The notes beneath the pieces are model-generated. The model was not told the origin of the DNA and ran no database searches. It saw nothing but the letters and a program-made list of their open reading frames with translations. From the NCBI GenBank assembly GCA_964524145.1, contig CAZGCA010000063.1, positions 1-36,463 on the forward strand: a stretch of DNA of 36,463 bases, given 5' to 3'. The position numbers were made by a program, and so were the translations under genes. Shown here piece by piece: positions 32,157 to 36,463 of this stretch (position 1 is the stretch's first letter; each line of letters opens with the position of its first letter). The stretch comes from CAZGCA01 sp964524145 (lineage in GTDB: Bacteria > Hydrogenedentota > CAZGCA01).

Positions 32157-33091
32157 ACCCCCGGGAGAAGATCATCGAGAGCTTTGAGCTGCGCCGACCC
32201 CCGGGGCTCGTTCCAACATTCGAGCTCGAATTCCAGCTATCCGAGGAGCTGTTTGGCGAGGAAACGCTGCGCCGCGAACATCTTGCTGATGTCGGTAACG
32301 GTCGCCGAACAGAGCTGCTGAAACGGAACGCGGAACTGCTCCTGAGGATTGCAGGCGAGCTCGACTATTCGATCGTGCCGAATACGCACTGGCTTGACCG
32401 GGATGACCAGATCAAAACGTTCGAGTACCTGCGTGAACTCGCGGGCGATACGTACATGTTCGCCGTCTTCGCAGACGGTACGCAGTCCATTCCCGACGGG
32501 TCAAACATGGTCGACCTGGTTGCGATGGTGTCGGAAAGGCGGGACGAATACCTGGAATCGCTGTCGCGCCGCGTCGAGGAGACGATAGATCACACGCTGC
32601 CTATCATAGAGGCGGGCGCCGAGGTGGTTTTTATGTGCGCCGACTACTGCTTCAACGACGGGCCGTTCTTCTCGCCGACGATGTTTCGCGAGTTCGTCAC
32701 GCCGTTCCTGAAGAGGCAGATAGATGCTTTCAGAGAGGCGGGGGCGTATACAGTCAAACATACCGATGGCGACATCATGCCGATCCTTGACCAGTTGGTC
32801 GAGTGCAGGCCGACCGTAATACATTCGCTCGACCCAATGGCAGGAGTGGACATCAAGGAGGTGAAAGAGCGGTACGGCGACACTGTCTGCCTGATGGGTA
32901 ACGTAAACTGTGCCTACCTCCAAACGGGACCGGATGACAAGATGGTGGAGAGTGCCATGTACTGCCTCGAGCACGGCGGTGCCGGGCTTGGCGGGTATGT
33001 CTATTCGACGAGCAACTGCGTTTTCAAGGGAGTGCCGTTGGACAGATATCTCCGGATGCTCCCGATTCGCGAGAAGTTTCTTGTGGAGTGA
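32153..33091 (+). CDS. Uroporphyrinogen decarboxylase (UroD)-family protein
   Basis: 312 residues of the UroD/MtaA barrel family (PF01208). The block VKHTDGDIMPILDQLVECRP, the following SLDPMAGVDIKEVKERYGD and LMGNVNC are family-typical. The fused N-terminal region is short, and haem-pathway UroD features are not evident; the family also contains cobalamin- or corrinoid-dependent methyltransferases and uncharacterised paralogues common in environmental bacteria. The substrate is unknown. Its start overlaps the ComF stop; the PHP-like gene follows after six bases. Confidence 0.85.
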   Translation: MNPREKIIESFELRRPPGLVPTFELEFQLSEELFGEETLRREHLADVGNGRRTELLKRNAELLLRIAGELDYSIVPNTHWLDRDDQIKTFEYLRELAGDTYMFAVFADGTQSIPDGSNMVDLVAMVSERRDEYLESLSRRVEETIDHTLPIIEAGAEVVFMCADYCFNDGPFFSPTMFREFVTPFLKRQIDAFREAGAYTVKHTDGDIMPILDQLVECRPTVIHSLDPMAGVDIKEVKERYGDTVCLMGNVNCAYLQTGPDDKMVESAMYCLEHGGAGLGGYVYSTSNCVFKGVPLDRYLRMLPIREKFLVE

Positions 33092-33097
33092 AGAGAA

Positions 33098-34879
33098 ATG
33101 AACGCCAAACTGAGCAGAGTGTTGTTGGGGTTGTGTTTGTTCTGCACGGCAATAGGAGCGGCCCGTTGCGCCCTCACGAAGCCTGAATCCCGGTCTCCGG
33201 AACAACTCGCCGATGACGGGTCGTTGCCTGCCGCGACGGGCGACCTCTTCTTCGAGGTGACGCAGGCAGGAGGCAACGAGGTGGAAGCCGATCTCCGGCT
33301 TGTGTCTTCGGCCGACGGCAAGACGTACCAGTTCCATGACAGCTCGGGCAAGGGCAAGGTCAACGTCGAGGCGGGAAAGTATACAGCCTACGTCTACGCC
33401 CATTACCTGACCATACCCGTTCTGGTGGATATCAAACAGGTCGAGGTCGCCGAGGGTCAACTTGCCGTGCTCACTACCGAGTTCGTTGAAGGCGTCGGCA
33501 CCCTCGGCCTCGGTGCGTTCGACAGGGATGCCGACGGCGCTGTCGACCGTGTCGAGCTTGCCGCGCAAACTAATCCCGTCGATCCCGCCGACATCCCGGG
33601 CGAGAGACGCTACGCGTTCGAGGATGCGGTACTGGACAGGGAGATGGGATGGTACAAAGGCGATCTGTACTGTCAATCGACATATGGCGGCGGGACACGC
33701 TCAGTAGCAGAGCTGGTCGAAGAGGCGGAGAAACGCGGTCTGGACTTCCTTGTAATCAACGATCGGGGCACGTTCGAGCATTGTTTCGACCAGGATTACC
33801 GGTCGGACAAGGTCGTCCTGCTGCCGGCGTACGAGTGGGGACAGCACGGCCAGGCTACGCTGCTGGGCACCAACACGTTGATGAGACCGCCTGAAAGCGA
33901 CAACCAGGCCCAGTTCGGGATCCGGCTCGCAAACGCCCAGGGAGCTACCGTCATAGTCGACCACCCGTGTCTCGCCCAATCGCCGTGGGAATGGGAGACG
34001 GCGGGATTTCACGCAGTCCAGGTGTGGTGTTCCGATTGGCGGCGGTGGCCGCCGATCACGCCGTCCTTGCTCGGCAGAGCGCGGCCGGGGGTGACGGAAA
34101 AGATCTCGTCCGCGATGGACCTCGCTCTGTACGTGCCTGAGGGCGCGTCCTTGTCCGTCGAGAAATCCAAGAATGCGAACTCTCAGGCCATGCGGTTCTG
34201 GGAATACTATCTCAATCGCGGCTGGGCTGTCGCGGCGGTCGGCGGCAGCGGTGCGGGAGCCATTGACGGCGACCTCGGATATCCGACCACGTGGGTGTTT
34301 GCGCTCAGCAAATCCCGGAACGGTATTCTCGAGGGCATACGCACCGGCAGAACGTTCGTTACGGCAACGCCGGACGTCGCCAGCGTTTTGATATCCGCGG
34401 ACTCGAACTTCAACGAGAAGTTCGACTCGTTTCAGGGAAGCATCATACCTTACGGTCGAGAAATGACGTTCGAGGCGATGGTCGAGTTCAAGAAGCCTGC
34501 TAAAGACATAAAGATAGAGATTGTCAAGAACGGGTTCAGCTTTCACCTGATGCCGGCAAGCACAGAAGAGAAGATCACGTATTTCAGGTTCAAGGACGAG
34601 CCGGCCGAGCCGTCCTGGTACCGAGTGGACGTCTACAAAACGCTGCCGCCGGGCAAGGCGTCAGACGGGTTCGGCTACAAGGAGATGCTGGCCGTCACGA
34701 GCCCGATCTACGCGTCCGCAGGCAGGCTGCTCGACCCGAAGAAGATGACAGGAGACGCGTGGCTCGGCCTCATCGACCCCAACCCGGTCAAGATCGAGCG
34801 GAGTGGGGAGGTCGTCTGGATCCAGAAACCCGCTCAGGGCGCAGCGCCTGAAGCAACCCAAGCACTGCCGCCACGTTAA
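33098..34879 (+). CDS. Exported CehA/PHP-like protein with degenerate metal site
   Basis: 593 residues. Residues 1-24 look like a signal peptide; AARC at 21-24 is not a good lipobox. A beta domain spans ~48-130, then a DxDxDG calcium-type loop at 142-153. Residues ~185-425 follow the CehA/PHP plan, but the usual HxH reads YCQ (191-193), TDHN reads NDRG (221-224), and the SDxH near residue 384 reads SGAG. E246, H250 and H289 remain. It may be a catalytically dead or altered relative of the metallophosphoesterase family. Confidence 0.75.
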   Translation: MNAKLSRVLLGLCLFCTAIGAARCALTKPESRSPEQLADDGSLPAATGDLFFEVTQAGGNEVEADLRLVSSADGKTYQFHDSSGKGKVNVEAGKYTAYVYAHYLTIPVLVDIKQVEVAEGQLAVLTTEFVEGVGTLGLGAFDRDADGAVDRVELAAQTNPVDPADIPGERRYAFEDAVLDREMGWYKGDLYCQSTYGGGTRSVAELVEEAEKRGLDFLVINDRGTFEHCFDQDYRSDKVVLLPAYEWGQHGQATLLGTNTLMRPPESDNQAQFGIRLANAQGATVIVDHPCLAQSPWEWETAGFHAVQVWCSDWRRWPPITPSLLGRARPGVTEKISSAMDLALYVPEGASLSVEKSKNANSQAMRFWEYYLNRGWAVAAVGGSGAGAIDGDLGYPTTWVFALSKSRNGILEGIRTGRTFVTATPDVASVLISADSNFNEKFDSFQGSIIPYGREMTFEAMVEFKKPAKDIKIEIVKNGFSFHLMPASTEEKITYFRFKDEPAEPSWYRVDVYKTLPPGKASDGFGYKEMLAVTSPIYASAGRLLDPKKMTGDAWLGLIDPNPVKIERSGEVVWIQKPAQGAAPEATQALPPR

Positions 34880-34888
34880 GTCCTCGTC

Positions 34889-36463
34889 TCAGACGATCCC
34901 CAACGCTGCGTTGATGACGAGCTGGACGTCGAGAGCGTTGACGAACCCATTGCCGTCGATGTCGCAACCAAAGCCGGTAGAGATACCCAGCGCCTCATTG
35001 ATGGCCAGTTGCACGTCCACGGCGTTGACGACGCCGTCACCGTTCACGTCCGTACCCGGCACGGGAGGTGTATCATTACTATCGAGCGGGTCTGTGCCTG
35101 ACTCGACTTCATAGCCGTCCGCCGCACCGTCGCCGTCGGAGTCTGCTTTTGTGGCATCGCAATCCGTCCCCTCCGGATTGAGTTCCGGATTGTACGGATC
35201 ATATCCAGGGTCTTCGTCATAGTTGACCTCACCGCCGTCCGACAAACCGTCGCCATCGGTGTCTTGTTCGTTGGGATCAGTATTGTACTCGTTGACTTCG
35301 TCTGCGTCGGTCAGTCCATCCTCGTCACTGTCAGAGCTAAGGGGTGCCGTCCCATACAGATCGATCTCGTCCCCGTCGCTCAGCCCGTCATCATCGGTGT
35401 CAGGGTCTACCGGATCTGTGCCGTGCGTATTCACTTCGTCGCCGTCGTTGAGCCCGTCGACGTCAGTGTCTGCAACAAGCGGGTCTGTGCCGGTGTCCTG
35501 GGGCGAGACGTATGTCAAAGTGTTAGTCTCGACGTTGTCCACCAGTCCGTCGCCATCGCTGTCAGCGGGTACCAACTCGAAATCCGCTTGCACCTCACCG
35601 CACTCCGGTACTTCAACGGTGACTGCGGGCGGATCCTCGTATCCAGCCGCCGAGGCCGCAACTTCGTATGATCCGGGCTCGATGTCTCCAATGGTGTATT
35701 CGCCGCCGGCGTTTGTGGTAGCACCTGCCACGTCTTGATCTTGGTGTCTTACCGTGATGCTTGCACCCTCTATTGGTGCAGTTGTGCTTGCGTCCGTCAC
35801 CACACCTGTTATGGTGCCGACGAGCGGCCCGACCACCACCCAACCGTCTTCCGTCTTTACAGTCATGCCATCGTCCAGTTGGGCGTCGGCAAGGTGGAGC
35901 AAGGTGCGCTCTCCGCACGCGGCCGAATCGCTGATCCTGAAATGCAGCACCACCAAGCTGCCCGAGCCTTCCAAGGGGGTTACACCCGCTTCCGCCGCTC
36001 TAACACGCCCGTTATCTTGTTCGGCATTCGGTGTCGGTTCCGCCCAGCCGCCCGTCAAGGAGCCGGCGGTTGCATCAACGTAGTCCAGCATCCCATTATC
36101 GAATCTAAGGTCAAAGTAGTACGAGAACACACCCGATGCGTCGTCTAGCATCACCGGCACGTCTATCTCTTCGCCCGGCTCGCCGATAATGGTTTCCGGC
36201 ACGCTCATTACGTACGTCTGTTCAGTCATCCGGGCGTAAGGTTCGACGCGTCGTTTACCGGCTCCGTCAGGACCCTCGCCGTCACAGTTTTGGTCGGCCG
36301 GAAGACAGTCGATCAGACCAACCTTCCAACGAAGTATCAGAGACGCATCGTACTGCGTGACAAACCCGTTGCCGCTCACGTCCGCACGCGGTGGAAAGGC
36401 GGGTTTCACAATCCCAGGGTCGCATGGAAAGCAGTCTATCAATCCCTTCATCCATTGAAGTAT
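34889..36463 (-). CDS. Secreted cohesin/dockerin modular protein (5' end outside the window)
   Basis: The frame is open to the window edge, so the N-terminus is missing; residues are numbered from an in-frame ATG at 36451. Order: dockerin-like repeats to ~58 (ADVSGNGFVTQYDASLILRW, with GLIDC repeats), a cohesin-like domain ~78-207, a carboxypeptidase-regulatory-like domain ~213-293, six or so thrombospondin-3-type acidic repeats ~297-460, and a dockerin pair 467-520 (DVNGDGVVNAVDVQLAINEA, DIDGNGFVNALDVQLVINAA). No sortase motif is present. It probably assembles or anchors an extracellular complex. It faces the PHP gene with a nine-base gap. Confidence 0.85.
   Translation of the reverse strand: MLQWMKGLIDCFPCDPGIVKPAFPPRADVSGNGFVTQYDASLILRWKVGLIDCLPADQNCDGEGPDGAGKRRVEPYARMTEQTYVMSVPETIIGEPGEEIDVPVMLDDASGVFSYYFDLRFDNGMLDYVDATAGSLTGGWAEPTPNAEQDNGRVRAAEAGVTPLEGSGSLVVLHFRISDSAACGERTLLHLADAQLDDGMTVKTEDGWVVVGPLVGTITGVVTDASTTAPIEGASITVRHQDQDVAGATTNAGGEYTIGDIEPGSYEVAASAAGYEDPPAVTVEVPECGEVQADFELVPADSDGDGLVDNVETNTLTYVSPQDTGTDPLVADTDVDGLNDGDEVNTHGTDPVDPDTDDDGLSDGDEIDLYGTAPLSSDSDEDGLTDADEVNEYNTDPNEQDTDGDGLSDGGEVNYDEDPGYDPYNPELNPEGTDCDATKADSDGDGAADGYEVESGTDPLDSNDTPPVPGTDVNGDGVVNAVDVQLAINEALGISTGFGCDIDGNGFVNALDVQLVINAALGIV
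35072..35563 (-). repeat. Tandem thrombospondin-3-type acidic repeats (coding)
   Basis: Inside the modular protein, units of the type DTDxDGLxDGDEVNxxGTDP recur about six times with variable spacing. Such repeats bind calcium. At the DNA level the minus strand repeats GAC-GGC and GAT-rich codons, so this stretch may be prone to slippage or misassembly. One unit is unusual, with the YDEDPGYDPYNP insertion. Confidence 0.75.

Noticed and set aside
32501..33676. 391-codon minus-strand frame over the UroD and PHP-like genes
   Set aside because: It crosses two well-supported plus-strand genes and has no recognisable domain.
35072..35563. Possible CRISPR array or non-coding satellite
   Set aside because: The repeats are irregular, follow the reading frame and encode calcium-binding units; there are no spacers.
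1..36463. tRNA or rRNA genes
   Set aside because: The gaps are too short or show no cloverleaf-like sequence; none was supported.

Overview
The window is a dense, GC-rich bacterial chromosomal segment. Roughly the first 25 kb is core translation and cell-wall machinery on the + strand, and the last 11 kb is accessory and envelope-related. No RNA gene, insertion sequence or CRISPR array was seen. The organism cannot be named from this sequence. Secreted dockerin/cohesin and thrombospondin-3-type repeats, a UroD-family protein and a CehA/PHP-like protein together suggest an environmental, probably uncultivated lineage (PVC/FCB-type or a candidate phylum such as Hydrogenedentota). That is a guess from gene content, not a classification.

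Region 1 (1-15245): the 3' end of tuf, then the fused S10-spc-alpha ribosomal supercluster: rpsJ, rplC, rplD, rplW, rplB, rpsS, rplV, rpsC, rplP, rpmC, rpsQ, rplN, rplX, rplE, rpsN, rpsH, rplF, rplR, rpsE, rplO, secY, adk, map, infA, rpmJ, rpsM, rpsK, rpsD, rpoA, rplQ. adk-map-infA lie between secY and rpmJ, unlike the gammaproteobacterial order. rpmD (L30) is absent between rpsE and rplO. S14, S4, L24 and L36 all carry intact zinc-ligand sets. Genes are tightly packed, often with 4-base stop/start overlaps and GTG or TTG starts.

Region 2 (15246-25289): a probable extended -10 promoter, then the rod-shape cluster mreB-mreC-mreD-PBP2-rodA. It runs without a break into a radical-SAM protein, its DUF2344 partner and an RNase E/G enzyme. 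Region 3 (25326-26276) is a lone UDP-sugar epimerase. It meets the next operon tail to tail, the two stop codons sharing one CTAG.

Region 4 (26273-31033, minus strand) is a three-gene operon: a large membrane-anchored protein with an amidotransferase-like fold, an ABC ATPase and a 12-segment ABC-2 permease. It is probably an uncharacterised envelope transport or assembly system. A 330-base divergent promoter region separates it from region 5 (31365-34879, plus strand): a ComF-like phosphoribosyltransferase, a UroD-family protein and an exported PHP-like protein that has lost several metal ligands. Region 6 (34889 to the window end, minus strand) is the 3' part of a secreted modular protein: dockerin-like repeats, a cohesin domain, a carboxypeptidase-regulatory-like domain, acidic calcium-binding repeats and a C-terminal dockerin pair. 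It is open at the window edge.
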